This document shows, piece by piece, positions 31,275 through 41,780 of a DNA stretch of 64,000 nucleotides (its first letter is position 1; each line of letters begins with the position of its first letter). This DNA comes from an uncultured Oscillospiraceae bacterium. Lineage in GTDB: Bacteria > Bacillota > Clostridia > Oscillospirales > Oscillospiraceae. The stretch covers positions 1 to 64,000 of the forward strand of contig CANQJZ010000006.1 of assembly GCA_947624385.1 (NCBI GenBank), given 5' to 3'. Position numbers and translations under genes: made by a program. Under the pieces are notes generated by a model that did no database searches, was not told the DNA's origin, and saw only the letters and a program-made list of their open reading frames with translations.

Positions 31275-34200
31275 TCAAGACTCCCGGCGCTTCTTCCTGC
31301 CGACGATGATGAACCAGCATGCCACCGCCAGCACACCCAGCAGAGGGATCCAGTACAGCGCATAGCGCCCGCGCTCTTCCACAGGGCTGTCGGCCAGAGG
31401 CGTCTCGTCCTCTTCGATGACCGTCTCTTCCTCCGGCGCGCCGCTGCCCTTGCCGCTGTCGTCGTCCTTCATCACGGGCAGCGCGGCCTTCGGCGTGTCG
31501 TCGTCCTCGATCTCGACCTGGGCCTGGACCTCATCGTCGGGCAGTTCAGCCTTCACGTCATCGTCAGGCAGCTCGGTCGTCTCATCGGTGACGGGCTTGG
31601 CCGTGGTCACAGGCTTTGCCGTGGTGACGGGTTTCGCCGTAGTGACGGGCTTTTCCGTGGTCACAGGCTTGGCCGTGGTCGTGGGCTTCGCTGTGGTCAC
31701 AGGCTTTGCCGTGGTGACGGGTTTCGCCGTGGTCACAGGCTTTGCCGTAGTGGTGGGCCTCTTCGTCGCGGCGGGCTTGGCCGTAGTGGTGGGCCTCTTC
31801 GTCGCGGCGGGCTTCGCCGTCGCACCGGGCCTGCCGCCCAGAGGCACATCGTCTTCGGGGATATTGGTGTTGCCGTTGTTGTTATTGTTGTTCCCGTTGC
31901 CAGTGTTGCCGCCGGGGACCACGGGTGTGGGCGTAGCCGTAGGTCTGGGCGTAGCCGTAGGTCTGGGCGTTGCCGTGGGTCTGGGCGTAGCCGTGGGCCT
32001 GGGCGTTGCGGGCGCGGCCGTCACGGTCAGTGTACCCAGTTGTTCCTCGATGGTGTAGTTGGCACGATTCGTGCTGCCCCAGGTGATGACATAGCTGTTG
32101 GTCGAGCTTCCCACTCTGGTCTGCCCGCCGGTGGCCCGCACCGTGGCGTCATCGCCCGGCTGCAGACCCTCCATGGTGGCCGTGCCCCGCAGCGTCGTGC
32201 CGTCATAGGCCTTGCTGGCGCTGGAGGTGGTGACGGTCAGGGTGGCGGGCGTGATAGTCAGGGCGCCGTCGTTGACGGTCAGCTCTGTCTGGAACGCCCC
32301 CGCGTTGACCGTGACGTTCGCCTGGGCCAGACCCATGGGATACGCGCCCGCGTCCCCGCCACTGGCGGTGGCCGTGGCGTTCACGGTGACATAGCTCTTC
32401 ATGTCCGCGCCGGCCAGCGTGGCGGTGTAGTCAAAGCCGCTCACGCTCTGCGCCGCGCCGTTGTACACGTAACTGGCGCTGTGGCCCGTGACGGTGACGG
32501 CGATGGTCTGGGTATTGTCCGCCGCGCCGTCCCGGTTGGCGTCCTCGCTGTAGGTCACGTTGTACGTCGCGTCACTCTCGCCCATGGTGTACTCCGCCGA
32601 AGCGGTCATGCGGATGTAGTGCGCGCCGTCGTGGTCATAGGCCGCCTGGCCCTGCACGGTGTAGCTCTCGCCCTCGTAATACGCGTGGCTCTCGCTGGCC
32701 AGCGTCACGCCCGTATCGGTGACACAGTTCACCGTCACGGTGTGCTGCGTCTTGTTCAGCTCCAGCTCGGGAGCGTCGTGCGAATCACCGACCTGCTCCT
32801 CGATATCCACGCCACCGCCGCCGGCGGAGCCGGACACGGAGCCGCTGGGCGTATCGCCTGTGGCGGTCACGGTGTTGGACAGGCTTTCCTCCTCCATGTC
32901 CTCCACCGTCACGGTGTGGGGCTGGTTGAGGACGACGCTCTGGCCCGGAGCCAGCGACTCGATGAGATGCTCGTTGCCGAACGCGTCCGTGACGGTCACG
33001 TTGTGCAGCGTCAGGTTGCCGTTGTTGCGCACCGTGTAATTATACTCGAGCGTATCGCCCACGCTGACCGCGCCGCTGACCTCCACGCTGGACTGCACGT
33101 CCACGCTGGGGTTCGGGTCTGCCGGCTTCACGGTCTCCTGGTCCGGAGCCGCCTCGACCGGCTCGCCGCTGGCGACGGTGCCGCTGGCGCTGACGCTGTT
33201 GACGATCTCTCCGGCCAGGATATCCTCCTCCGTGACCGTATGGGTCGCGGTGAGTTCGCGGCTCTCCCCGGGTGCCAGGGAGTCGATGACAATGCCCGTA
33301 TCCGCTATGGTCATCGGGCCGTCATCCAAGGACGCGGTCACCGGGCCGGCCTCCACAGGCGCGGCCTCCAGGCCGTCGGTCAGCCGGATGTCGTACAGCG
33401 TCACGTTGCCGTTGTTGGTCACCGTGTAGGTGAAGCGGACGGTCTCGCCCAGATCAACGCCCGGCCTGGCGTCCGTGCTCACGACCACGTCCAGCTTGGC
33501 CTGCTGGGCGACGGTGGTCACGCGGATCATCGTGCCTCGCGCCTCGACCTCGGCGTCATTGGAGCCAGTGGCCGTGGCGTGCGGCCCGTCAAAGTCCACC
33601 AGGCCAGCCAACACGTCAGACTCCCGGATCGTGTATCCGGCGGAGAACGTCTCCGACGCGCCGGGTGCGAGGGTCGCGGCGGTGTGCGTTCCGCCCATGC
33701 CGTCGGTCACGCGGATGTCGCGCAGCGTCACGTTGCCGGTGTTGCTGACGACCACAGTGGCGGTGACCCGTTCGTCCACGTCAAAGCCGTAGGTCCGGTC
33801 CAGATTCCGGCTCACGCTCAACGCGGGGCGTGCGGCCACAGTCTTCACGGTCTCGCTGCCGCTGGCTTCAGTCTTGGCTTTGGCGTCGCTGGAAGGCGTG
33901 CCGCTGGCGGTGCCGGTGTTCGTGATCTCACCGGCCAGGATGTCCTTCTCCTTCACCGTATAGGTGCCGGTGACTGTGGCGCTCTGACCGTTGCGGTCCG
34001 TACCCGGCTTGAGCGTGGCGATCGTATCCTCGGCAATCGTGGTCATCGGGTCCTTCACGGTGATGTTGCTCACCGTCACGTTGCCGGTGTTCTTCACCGT
34101 GTAGGTGTACGTGATCTCGTTGTTCAGGTCCCAGCCATCCTCTCTACTGGCCTTCACGGTCACTGCCAGCGCCGGGTTCGGTTTCGCGATGGTCACGGTC

Positions 34201-37200
34201 TCCGTAGCATCTGTTGCGGAGATGCTCTCCATTTCGGGCGGCGTTCCCGTAGCTTTGACCGTGTTGGTGAATGTGTTCTTGCTCTCGCCGTCGAGCTTGT
34301 CGGCGTCCAGAATGTCCTGCTCACTCACCGTGCGCTTGGCGGTGAAAGTCTGCACACCCTCCGGCGCCAGCGTGCCGACGTTCTTCTCCGTGCTGGTAGC
34401 CGGGTCGGTCACGGTGACATCATACAGCGTCACGTTGCCGGTGTTGGTCACCGTGTAGGTGTACTCGATCTCGTCGTTCAGATCGTAGCCGCCATTAGGC
34501 GTAGTGCTGGTTTCCGTCACGGTCACTTCCAGCTTCGGGTCCCGCGCCTCCAGAGACACTTTGGTCTCGCCAGTTGTTTTCTTAATAGCCGCGTGCTCCG
34601 GGTCCGTAAGCTCTTCATGGACCGGCACGGCGCTCACGCTGGCGACATTCTTTATCTCCGTCTGCTCGTCGATGTCGTCTTGGGTGATCGTGTACTCCGC
34701 CGTCAGGGTCACGGTGTTTTTACCCTCTCCGTGCGGCAGCTTCTCGATGGTCACGACGTTCTTCTCGATCTTGACGCCGTCCTTCTCCGCAAACTTAAAC
34801 CCGTCGTTGCTGTTGCTGACCTTCACGTTCGTCAGGTCCACGTTGCCGGTGTTCTTGACCGTGATCGTGAACGTGGCCTTGTCGCCGACCTTGAACGCGC
34901 CGTCCTTGGCACTGCCCGTGTTCAGCGTCTGCGTGATATCGACCGCGCCATGGGCCACGAACAGGGTGACTGTTCCGAGCTCGAACGTCACGTCATAGTT
35001 CTGAGCGCGCTTCTCATCACCCTTATCCTGGAGCTCAAGGGGATTCTCGGTTGTACTGATAGTGAACGTCTTGTCGCCGCTATCCGCGTCACTCCACATC
35101 ACCGTCTGGGGCATTTTACTCTGCCAGTAAACCTGGACTTCGTTCTTGTCATCCTCGACAAGTTTGCCGCTAGCATCAAGATCGGTCTTGAACGTGATGT
35201 CGGCTTTCTTCGTCGTGTCGTCCCACCAGCCGTACAGCTTGTCGGGCGTGACGGTCACGGTGATGGGCTTTTCGGTGATCGCATAAGACCGCACGATTTC
35301 GCCGGAATAGTTGCCGTCATCCGTGGCCTTGACGGTCACCTTGTAATTGCCTACGTCGGTGTATTCCCTGTTACCAGGCTCCTTGATACTCGTCACAGCA
35401 TAGGTCACCTTGTAGTCGGTGTCCTTCTGCGGGCCTTTGCCACTCGGCACTGCGCTGTCCGTCACCTTAGGCGGCGGCGTTTGCATCGTGCCGTCGTAGG
35501 TGTAGGTCTCCTTGACCCCCGTCACCATACCGACCGTGAGGGGCTTTTGCGTGATGCTATACTCCGTCGTGGTCGTGCCACTGTAGTTGCCGATGCCATG
35601 GACGGTCACTTTGAACGTGCCCACGTCGGAGAAGTTCTCGCTCTTGTCTTCGGGGGTTACACGCTCCCAGCTCAGCCAGTAATCAGCGTTTTTGCTCGCC
35701 GCGTTGGCGCCCTTCGCCAGCGTATGGCTTTCGTTCCCGCCCGCGTAGTTCTCATGCTCCACCGTGGGTGCCGGCTTATGCTCGTCGCCGTCGTAGACCA
35801 CGCTTGCCTGCGCACTTGCCAGCGCCACCGTCACGTCCTTGACATCCTTCTGCTCGATCGTGAAATACTTTGTGATCGAATCCTTGTAGTTGCCCTTGCC
35901 GGTGATGGTCACGGTGGCCGTGCCCGCGTCGGTGTTGCTGCTGTACTCTACCGTGTAGTCCTTGCCTTCCCCTGCGGTCAGCGTCTGCTCACCCACCAGG
36001 CGTTCATCCTTCACCTCAGGCGCGGGCGTCTGCGGAGCACCGTTGTAGGTCGGGGCATCAATATCTTCCACCGTGATGTCAGTGTTGTAAGTGGCACCGG
36101 TCCCGAGGCTATACGCGTCGATGTACAGCGCGCCTTTCACGACCGGATCGACCTTGACGCTCCTGTACGTCCCTCTGGTCGCAGTTGCCGTGAATGTATC
36201 CGGGTAGTTGTACGTGCCTGCATTGATTCCCGACACGCTGTCGCCCTCAACAGTCAGCGTCACGCCGGGGAGCTGTGCCATCAAATCTGCGTCGCCACTC
36301 GCCGTCTTGTTGTCAAGGCCGCTCTTCCCTGTGATCGTGTAGCTGATGGTGTGGCCCTCGACCTTATGCAGCGTGCCATCGTAAGTATAGTGTCCGTCAC
36401 TATTGTTGTTGCCGGTCACGGTGATGACGATGTCCTGCGTATTATCCGCGATCCTGTCCTCGTTCGCGTCGGGCGTGCAGTGGACAGTGACGGTCGCGCC
36501 AGTCTCACCCATTTTGCTTTTTGCATTATCCACGGCATTTTCCAGCACGTGCATGTAGTTGACGCTATTATACTCGACTGTAGCGTCGATCTCCCCCGTC
36601 ACGTCATAGTCCTGATTTACGAAGTAATCTTTGGTCGAGTACTCAGTCATGAGCAGAGTGTCCTCTTCATCCCGATACACGATCGTGACCGCGTGCTTGG
36701 CGTTGTTCAGGCTTACGACCTTGGTGCCCGGCTTAGACGTGACGGGATCGCCATTGGGATCGTTGCCCGTGGCGGTGGCGCTGATGGTCAGGGTGCTGTT
36801 GTCAAGGTCGTCGATCTCCACCTTTCGGCTGCCGGTGAAAGAAGGCGTTGCGGCGCTGCCAGGGGTCAGAGTCTGAGGACCACCATTCGCGTCGGTAACG
36901 TTGACACCGGTAATTGTCACGTTGCCGGTGTTCGTGACGGTGACCGTATAGTTGATGGTCTCGCCTAATTTGAAGACTTTCCCGCTTTCGTCCACAGTCA
37001 CGGTGGCCGTCAACTCCGGCCTCTGCTCCTCAAGCTTGACGGTCGCCTCGGCTTTGGCCGCTCCCAGATCCTTTAGTGCCTTACCCTCAAGGCCATTCTT
37101 ATGCGCCGTGGCCTCGGTCACGGAGGCGGTGTAGGTCAGATTCTCGCCCTTGTTGATGTCGTCCAGCTTGATCGTATAGGCCGCCGTCAGGGTCACGCTG

Positions 37201-40200
37201 TTCTCCTCACCCTCTTTGTACGGCAGGCTCTCGATGGTCACAGTGCCATCCTTATCGACCGTGTAGTCATCGCCCACATTCTGGAAGGTAAACTTCTTTT
37301 CGTTGTTCTCCACACCTTCCAGGCTGACCTTCACGCCCTGAAGGTCCACGTTGCCGGTGTTTGTGACCTTGACCTCGATCGTGGCGGTGTTGCCGGCCCC
37401 GAACTTGTCGCCATCGCCGGTATGCTCACCGGTCACCTTCGCCTCGACCTTCACGCCGCCTTCGGCCACGAACAGCTTGCCGTCATTGCGCGTCCAGCTA
37501 ACATCATAGTTTTTGGCCACATTACCGCTGCCCGTGTCAACCAGATCAAACTCCTTATCGCTGATGGTCAAAGGATACTCGTTGTTCTTCTCGGTGGGCT
37601 TGACGGTTTTTTGCGTCTCGTCCTTCCATTGCACTTCGACCTTACCCTTATCAGTGTCCGCGATTATGCCATCAAGCGGGGCGTCAATTTCGATCGCGTA
37701 GCCATCCTTGACTTCATCCAGCCACTTCGATTCGCTAGTCGCCGTGACGGCTATAGTGGCCTCTTTCTTGTTGATGTGCAGGGTGGGTGTTCCCTCAATT
37801 TTGAACGTGACATCGTAAAGGTCCTTACCTTCGCCGGTCAGGGAGAACTGCTCCTTGCTCAGCGTCAGAGTGTGATCACCGGCTTCGATTCCCGTTATCG
37901 TCCGTGCGCCGCTGTAGCTCAACTCCACATTCTCGGGCTTTTCGATCGACCACGTCACGCTGTACAGGTCGGAGGTGCTCTGCTCCTGGCCGTTATAAGT
38001 CTTGGAGCTGTCCGTCTGGCCCGTGATGGTCACGGTGAGAGGCTTCTGGACCGGGCTGAGGGTCGTGTCCGCGGCCGGATTGTTGACACTCTCTTCTCCG
38101 CTTGCCAACTTGACATCATAGCTCTCGGTCCGGTAATCCTCGCCGTTCGTAGTGCCGCTGACGCTGGCGGTCAGCTTCTTTGTCCCGGTGTCTATGATGT
38201 CGCCCTCGGTCACCGTGTAGGTGCCCGTCAGGGTGGCAGTTCCATTAACCGCAAGGCTAGTGATGGGGTTGCCGCTCGCAAACTCCACGCCGTTCGTCGT
38301 CACGGTCAAGTTTTCCAGCGCCACGTTGCCGGTGTTCTCCACCGTATACTCGACGGTCACTGTATCGCCGACCGCATAGGCGCCGTTGGTGGGCGTGCTC
38401 GTGACACTCTGCTCGATGCTCACGCCGCCCTCGACCACGACCAGCTTGCCCTTCGTGGGCTCGAACGTGACAGTATAGTTGTCGGCCTTCTTCGTTTCGT
38501 TCAGGCTGACCAGCTTGAAATCGGTACCGTTGACGTTCAGGTCATAAGTGCCCTTGCCACCGGTCTCGACAGTCTTCGTTGCGCTATCGGCCCACTGCAC
38601 TTCGACGTTTTCTCTATCACCCTCCAGCAGGTTTTTAAGATCGGCGTCGAACGTGATATCGTACTTATTATTACTGATGCTCTCGTCGTTGTGCCACACC
38701 GCCGCGCTCTGGACCGTGACGGGTATTTCGATCGCCTTTTTGCCGATGGTCAGCTTGCCGTTTTCCGTCTTCACCTCAAACTGCGCGGTCACGTCGTTGT
38801 CCTTGCTGTCCTTCACGATGGCGTCGCCGGTGACAGTGGACGTATACGTACCGGCGTTGGTGCCGCTCACGCCAGCGGTGAGGCCCTCCACGGTGAACTC
38901 CACACCGTTAAAGGTGAATTTATTGGTCACAAACCCGCTCACGCTGTGGTTCTGCCCGTCGTAGGTCGCCGTCTTGCTGTTGGCCTTCACGGTGATCTCG
39001 TACGGAGTCTTGCGGCTCGTGACCGTCAAATCGCCCTCTACCTTCGTGATCTCGTAGTTCTCCAGGTTCGTGCCCTCGTTCGCCTTGTAAGTAAAGAGGT
39101 TTTCGCTGGAACCCACGGTAAGCTGGCTGCCGGTGGCCGTACCGGTAACGCCCTCGCCTTCCACAAAGCCCTCATAGGTGACTTCGTCCTTCGTCAGCGG
39201 CGTGCCGTCGTATTCCTTCTCGGCGCTGCCAGACTTCACCGTGGCCGCTTTTTTGTTGATCGTCAACTTGCCGTTCACAGTCTTCACCGTGAACTGCGCG
39301 GTCACGTCGTTGCCGTTGGCGTCTTTCACCACGGCCGTGCCGGTGACCTCGGATGGATACTCACCGGCGTTGGTGCCGCTCGCGCTGGCGCTCAGGCCGC
39401 TCACGGTGTACGTATTGCCTTCGACCTCGAACGTAAGCGACTCAAACCCGTTCACGCTGTGGTTCTGGCCGTCGTAGGTCGCCGTGTCGCTCTTGGCCGT
39501 CACGGTGATCTGGTACTTATCCGTGCGGTCCTTGACCGTCAAATCGCCCTCAACCTTCGTGATCTCGTAGTTCTCCAGGTTCGTGCCCGCGTTCGCCTCA
39601 TAAGTAAAGGGGTTTTTGCTGGTGCCCACAAGGGTCTGGCTGCCGGTGACATCATAGGTTGCGCCCTGGCCTTCCACAAACCCGCTGCCGCCCACGGTGA
39701 CCGTCTCATTCGTTAGCGGCTTGCCGTCGTATTCCTTGCTGTCGCTGGCGGACGTGAGCGTGACCTTTCTCTTCGTGATTTCCAGCGTGGGGGTACCTCT
39801 GTATTCCACACTATAAAGGTCGCCCACACTAACCTGAACAGCCTTTTTCAGATCATCCTCACTAACTGTATATGTTCCTACATCAATGGCTTTCTTATCA
39901 CCCTCGAACGGAACGTCACTGTACGTCACGTCTGTGCTGCTCCAAACAGCGCCGCCAACAGTCACAGTAACCAGACCATCCTCCAAAAGGTCTCTCACTG
40001 TGAATTCTTCGCCTGTATACTCTTTCGTGATCTTATCGCCAGTGACGGTGACCGTCATTCCGTCGCCCCACTGAGCCACAAATTCCATATCTCCGGAGAC
40101 ATTCGTGATCGTGGCGTCTTGCGAATATATACGCCCATCCGGACCCTTCCAGCCAGCAAATTCTATACCCAATGAACGTGCGGGCTCCTTCACTACATCA

Positions 40201-41483
40201 CCGATTCTAAAAGACCCGCCCTTATCCACAAGCACCGTCTCGGTCGACTCCCCGATGCCGGTCCAATTTGTATATCTGAAGGTCACGGTGACGGTTTCCG
40301 CTTTGTGATGCACTTTGACATCGATTGACTTTTCATGTAAGAACGCATTACTATCGAAACACCATGCACCACCTATACGAGTTATTTTAAAAGAAACCTC
40401 ATCGGGCAGTTCATGAGTTTCATTATATTTCCCTAAACAATTAGCTAAACTACTTCCTTGAATCGTTATAGTCCCATTACCTGTAATACCCAATAAGTCC
40501 ATGTAATTTTCCTTATACGTGTACTGTACCGTGCTCGCCAAATCCGACCACTTAATATCCACCGCCTCTTCGCCGTTGACACCTTCATTACAAACCACAC
40601 GCAGAGTAACTCCGTCCTTCAGAAAACTATCCAAAGCGTCTTGACCACCCGGGATGCTATCCCCTTCTTTTAGGGACGGCGCGCCCTGAGGCAGTTCCGG
40701 CTCGGCGGTCGCTTTCGGCTCGGCAGTCGCCTCCGGCGTGTTCGTAGCGGCGGGCACGAACAGCTTCGCCTCGCCGTAAACATACTGGATGGCGTCGCCG
40801 GTGATGGTCCGGGCCGACAGGCTCGCCAGCGGCGCGCTGTGTCCCGCATCATTATACCAGGTGAGCGTATAGCCCTGGGCGACCAGCAGGTCCACCGCGG
40901 TCCGGGCCTCGCCGGTCAGGGTCACGGGGCTGCCCACCAGCGACGGGTCGATCTGCACGGGGATGGTCTGGTCCTTCCCGTCCACGGACAGCACAAAGAC
41001 CAGCTGCACGATCGTGCTGCCCTCGATACCGGGCTGTTCGATCATGCCGCCGGACTGCTCCGCCGGTGTGCCGGGATCGGATGAATATGCAGAATTATAT
41101 GCAGTGGGCTCCGGGGTGTCCTCCACCGGGGCGTCAACGAAAGGTGCTACCCCCCCGTCAGGCTCATTTTCGCCCTCGCTCTCGGGCGCGGTGGGCGCCA
41201 CGGACACCTGGAACGGCTCGCTGGTCACCACAGCGGCCGGCTCCTCCGTGGCCGCGGGCGCTTCCGTCTCCGCGGGAACTTCCGTCTCCACGGGGACTTC
41301 CGTCTCCACGGGAGCTTCCGTTTCCTCTGGAATTTCAGGCTCCGCCGTGACTTCCGGCGCCTGCACGCTCTCCAGCGTCTCCGATACCTCGGGCATGTCG
41401 CCCGCGTAGACGGCGGACGGCAGGCAGCCGAACGCCATCAGGAACGCCAGCGTGAGGGCCAGGATCCTCTTGAACTGCTTCAT
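31275..41483 (-). CDS. giant repeat-containing surface protein (adhesin-like)
   Basis: 3402 residues. Signal peptide MKQFKRILALTLAFLMAFGC to about A27; a Glu/Thr/Pro-rich stretch to about 110; an InlB-type repeat-like unit near 390-470 (VEFAGWK-type strand, DMEFVAQW); MBG/YDG units (KEYDGTPLTKDEVTYEGF, TATYDGQNHSVNGF) in several copies; and many DUF7507/CARDB-like Ig units with YTVTNTGNVTLYDVTVTD and a PG/LAPG loop. A Thr/Pro stalk follows (TPRPTA and TAKPVT repeats), then acidic linkers and a C-terminal helix YALYWIPLLGVLAVACWFII with the tail GRKKRRES. There is no LPXTG; PEDDVPLGG and EEDETPLAD occur ahead of the helix. AGGAGG precedes the ATG. Adhesion or biofilm function is inferred from architecture. 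Confidence 0.9.
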   Translation of the reverse strand: MKQFKRILALTLAFLMAFGCLPSAVYAGDMPEVSETLESVQAPEVTAEPEIPEETEAPVETEVPVETEVPAETEAPAATEEPAAVVTSEPFQVSVAPTAPESEGENEPDGGVAPFVDAPVEDTPEPTAYNSAYSSDPGTPAEQSGGMIEQPGIEGSTIVQLVFVLSVDGKDQTIPVQIDPSLVGSPVTLTGEARTAVDLLVAQGYTLTWYNDAGHSAPLASLSARTITGDAIQYVYGEAKLFVPAATNTPEATAEPKATAEPELPQGAPSLKEGDSIPGGQDALDSFLKDGVTLRVVCNEGVNGEEAVDIKWSDLASTVQYTYKENYMDLLGITGNGTITIQGSSLANCLGKYNETHELPDEVSFKITRIGGAWCFDSNAFLHEKSIDVKVHHKAETVTVTFRYTNWTGIGESTETVLVDKGGSFRIGDVVKEPARSLGIEFAGWKGPDGRIYSQDATITNVSGDMEFVAQWGDGMTVTVTGDKITKEYTGEEFTVRDLLEDGLVTVTVGGAVWSSTDVTYSDVPFEGDKKAIDVGTYTVSEDDLKKAVQVSVGDLYSVEYRGTPTLEITKRKVTLTSASDSKEYDGKPLTNETVTVGGSGFVEGQGATYDVTGSQTLVGTSKNPFTYEANAGTNLENYEITKVEGDLTVKDRTDKYQITVTAKSDTATYDGQNHSVNGFESLTFEVEGNTYTVSGLSASASGTNAGEYPSEVTGTAVVKDANGNDVTAQFTVKTVNGKLTINKKAATVKSGSAEKEYDGTPLTKDEVTYEGFVEGEGVTGTATGSQLTVGSSENLFTYKANEGTNLENYEITKVEGDLTVTSRKTPYEITVKANSKTATYDGQNHSVSGFVTNKFTFNGVEFTVEGLTAGVSGTNAGTYTSTVTGDAIVKDSKDNDVTAQFEVKTENGKLTIGKKAIEIPVTVQSAAVWHNDESISNNKYDITFDADLKNLLEGDRENVEVQWADSATKTVETGGKGTYDLNVNGTDFKLVSLNETKKADNYTVTFEPTKGKLVVVEGGVSIEQSVTSTPTNGAYAVGDTVTVEYTVENTGNVALENLTVTTNGVEFASGNPITSLAVNGTATLTGTYTVTEGDIIDTGTKKLTASVSGTTNGEDYRTESYDVKLASGEESVNNPAADTTLSPVQKPLTVTITGQTDSSKTYNGQEQSTSDLYSVTWSIEKPENVELSYSGARTITGIEAGDHTLTLSKEQFSLTGEGKDLYDVTFKIEGTPTLHINKKEATIAVTATSESKWLDEVKDGYAIEIDAPLDGIIADTDKGKVEVQWKDETQKTVKPTEKNNEYPLTISDKEFDLVDTGSGNVAKNYDVSWTRNDGKLFVAEGGVKVEAKVTGEHTGDGDKFGAGNTATIEVKVTNTGNVDLQGVKVSLEGVENNEKKFTFQNVGDDYTVDKDGTVTIESLPYKEGEENSVTLTAAYTIKLDDINKGENLTYTASVTEATAHKNGLEGKALKDLGAAKAEATVKLEEQRPELTATVTVDESGKVFKLGETINYTVTVTNTGNVTITGVNVTDANGGPQTLTPGSAATPSFTGSRKVEIDDLDNSTLTISATATGNDPNGDPVTSKPGTKVVSLNNAKHAVTIVYRDEEDTLLMTEYSTKDYFVNQDYDVTGEIDATVEYNSVNYMHVLENAVDNAKSKMGETGATVTVHCTPDANEDRIADNTQDIVITVTGNNNSDGHYTYDGTLHKVEGHTISYTITGKSGLDNKTASGDADLMAQLPGVTLTVEGDSVSGINAGTYNYPDTFTATATRGTYRSVKVDPVVKGALYIDAYSLGTGATYNTDITVEDIDAPTYNGAPQTPAPEVKDERLVGEQTLTAGEGKDYTVEYSSNTDAGTATVTITGKGNYKDSITKYFTIEQKDVKDVTVALASAQASVVYDGDEHKPAPTVEHENYAGGNESHTLAKGANAASKNADYWLSWERVTPEDKSENFSDVGTFKVTVHGIGNYSGTTTTEYSITQKPLTVGMVTGVKETYTYDGTMQTPPPKVTDSAVPSGKGPQKDTDYKVTYAVTSIKEPGNREYTDVGNYKVTVKATDDGNYSGEIVRSYAITEKPITVTVTPDKLYGWWDDTTKKADITFKTDLDASGKLVEDDKNEVQVYWQSKMPQTVMWSDADSGDKTFTISTTENPLELQDKGDEKRAQNYDVTFELGTVTLFVAHGAVDITQTLNTGSAKDGAFKVGDKATFTITVKNTGNVDLTNVKVSNSNDGFKFAEKDGVKIEKNVVTIEKLPHGEGKNTVTLTAEYTITQDDIDEQTEIKNVASVSAVPVHEELTDPEHAAIKKTTGETKVSLEARDPKLEVTVTETSTTPNGGYDLNDEIEYTYTVTNTGNVTLYDVTVTDPATSTEKNVGTLAPEGVQTFTAKRTVSEQDILDADKLDGESKNTFTNTVKATGTPPEMESISATDATETVTIAKPNPALAVTVKASREDGWDLNNEITYTYTVKNTGNVTVSNITVKDPMTTIAEDTIATLKPGTDRNGQSATVTGTYTVKEKDILAGEITNTGTASGTPSSDAKAKTEASGSETVKTVAARPALSVSRNLDRTYGFDVDERVTATVVVSNTGNVTLRDIRVTDGMGGTHTAATLAPGASETFSAGYTIRESDVLAGLVDFDGPHATATGSNDAEVEARGTMIRVTTVAQQAKLDVVVSTDARPGVDLGETVRFTYTVTNNGNVTLYDIRLTDGLEAAPVEAGPVTASLDDGPMTIADTGIVIDSLAPGESRELTATHTVTEEDILAGEIVNSVSASGTVASGEPVEAAPDQETVKPADPNPSVDVQSSVEVSGAVSVGDTLEYNYTVRNNGNLTLHNVTVTDAFGNEHLIESLAPGQSVVLNQPHTVTVEDMEEESLSNTVTATGDTPSGSVSGSAGGGGVDIEEQVGDSHDAPELELNKTQHTVTVNCVTDTGVTLASESHAYYEGESYTVQGQAAYDHDGAHYIRMTASAEYTMGESDATYNVTYSEDANRDGAADNTQTIAVTVTGHSASYVYNGAAQSVSGFDYTATLAGADMKSYVTVNATATASGGDAGAYPMGLAQANVTVNAGAFQTELTVNDGALTITPATLTVTTSSASKAYDGTTLRGTATMEGLQPGDDATVRATGGQTRVGSSTNSYVITWGSTNRANYTIEEQLGTLTVTAAPATPRPTATPRPTATPRPTATPRPTATPTPVVPGGNTGNGNNNNNNGNTNIPEDDVPLGGRPGATAKPAATKRPTTTAKPAATKRPTTTAKPVTTAKPVTTAKPVTTAKPTTTAKPVTTEKPVTTAKPVTTAKPVTTAKPVTDETTELPDDDVKAELPDDEVQAQVEIEDDDTPKAALPVMKDDDSGKGSGAPEEETVIEEDETPLADSPVEERGRYALYWIPLLGVLAVACWFIIVGRKKRRES
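31588..31832. repeat. 21-base tandem repeats in the surface-protein stalk
   Basis: About a dozen units of 21 bases, each coding TAKPVTT or close variants (TTAKPAATKRPT at the lower-identity end). Synonymous and near-identical units make the array prone to length change without frameshift. Confidence 0.8.
31922..32010. repeat. 18-base tandem repeats coding TPRPTA
   Basis: Four to five units of 18 bases coding Thr-Pro-Arg-Pro-Thr-Ala near the base of the stalk; every unit keeps the frame. Confidence 0.75.
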
Positions 41484-41570
41484 GATGCTACCTCCTGTTA
41501 CATGATAGTCATGCTTACATACTTATTTATTAAATGCGCGCCGCGACCGGATATCGATTTGATACATTAT

Positions 41571-41599
41571 ATAATATACTGTCGCGACCCGTTTGTCTA
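41571..41599 (-). promoter_or_regulatory. promoter of the giant surface protein gene
   Basis: TAGACA, 17 bases, TATTAT on the minus strand, about 90 bases before the ATG. Runs of A and T at 41636-41677 lie 40-80 bases upstream and could act as an UP element or bend. The 484-base gap up to the next gene also has three 9-base motifs spaced 11 bases apart at 41781-41811, and no gene. Confidence 0.5.
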
Positions 41600-41780
41600 T
41601 ATATAAAGACGGTTCAGCCTGGCAAAATGGACCACCTTTTTTCAAAAAATTTTAAAAAAATCAAAAAAATTTTTTTGTCGGCCCAAATCGACCCCCGGAC
41701 CGGCCGTCTCACCCGTCCCGGGCATTTTTGCAGGAAAAAACTGGCAAAATCGCCAGTTACTCATGATATTCTCCTGTATT

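Noticed and set aside
31588..32010. Regularly spaced short repeats resembling a CRISPR array
   Set aside because: Units are contiguous, without unique spacers, and code in-frame Thr/Pro repeats of the surface protein.
32040..36968. A very long open frame (over 1600 codons) on the plus strand opposite the surface protein gene
   Set aside because: It mirrors the repetitive GC-rich coding frame of the giant gene; its translation is low-complexity (His, Arg, Gly, Val) with no domain, and it has no ribosome site.
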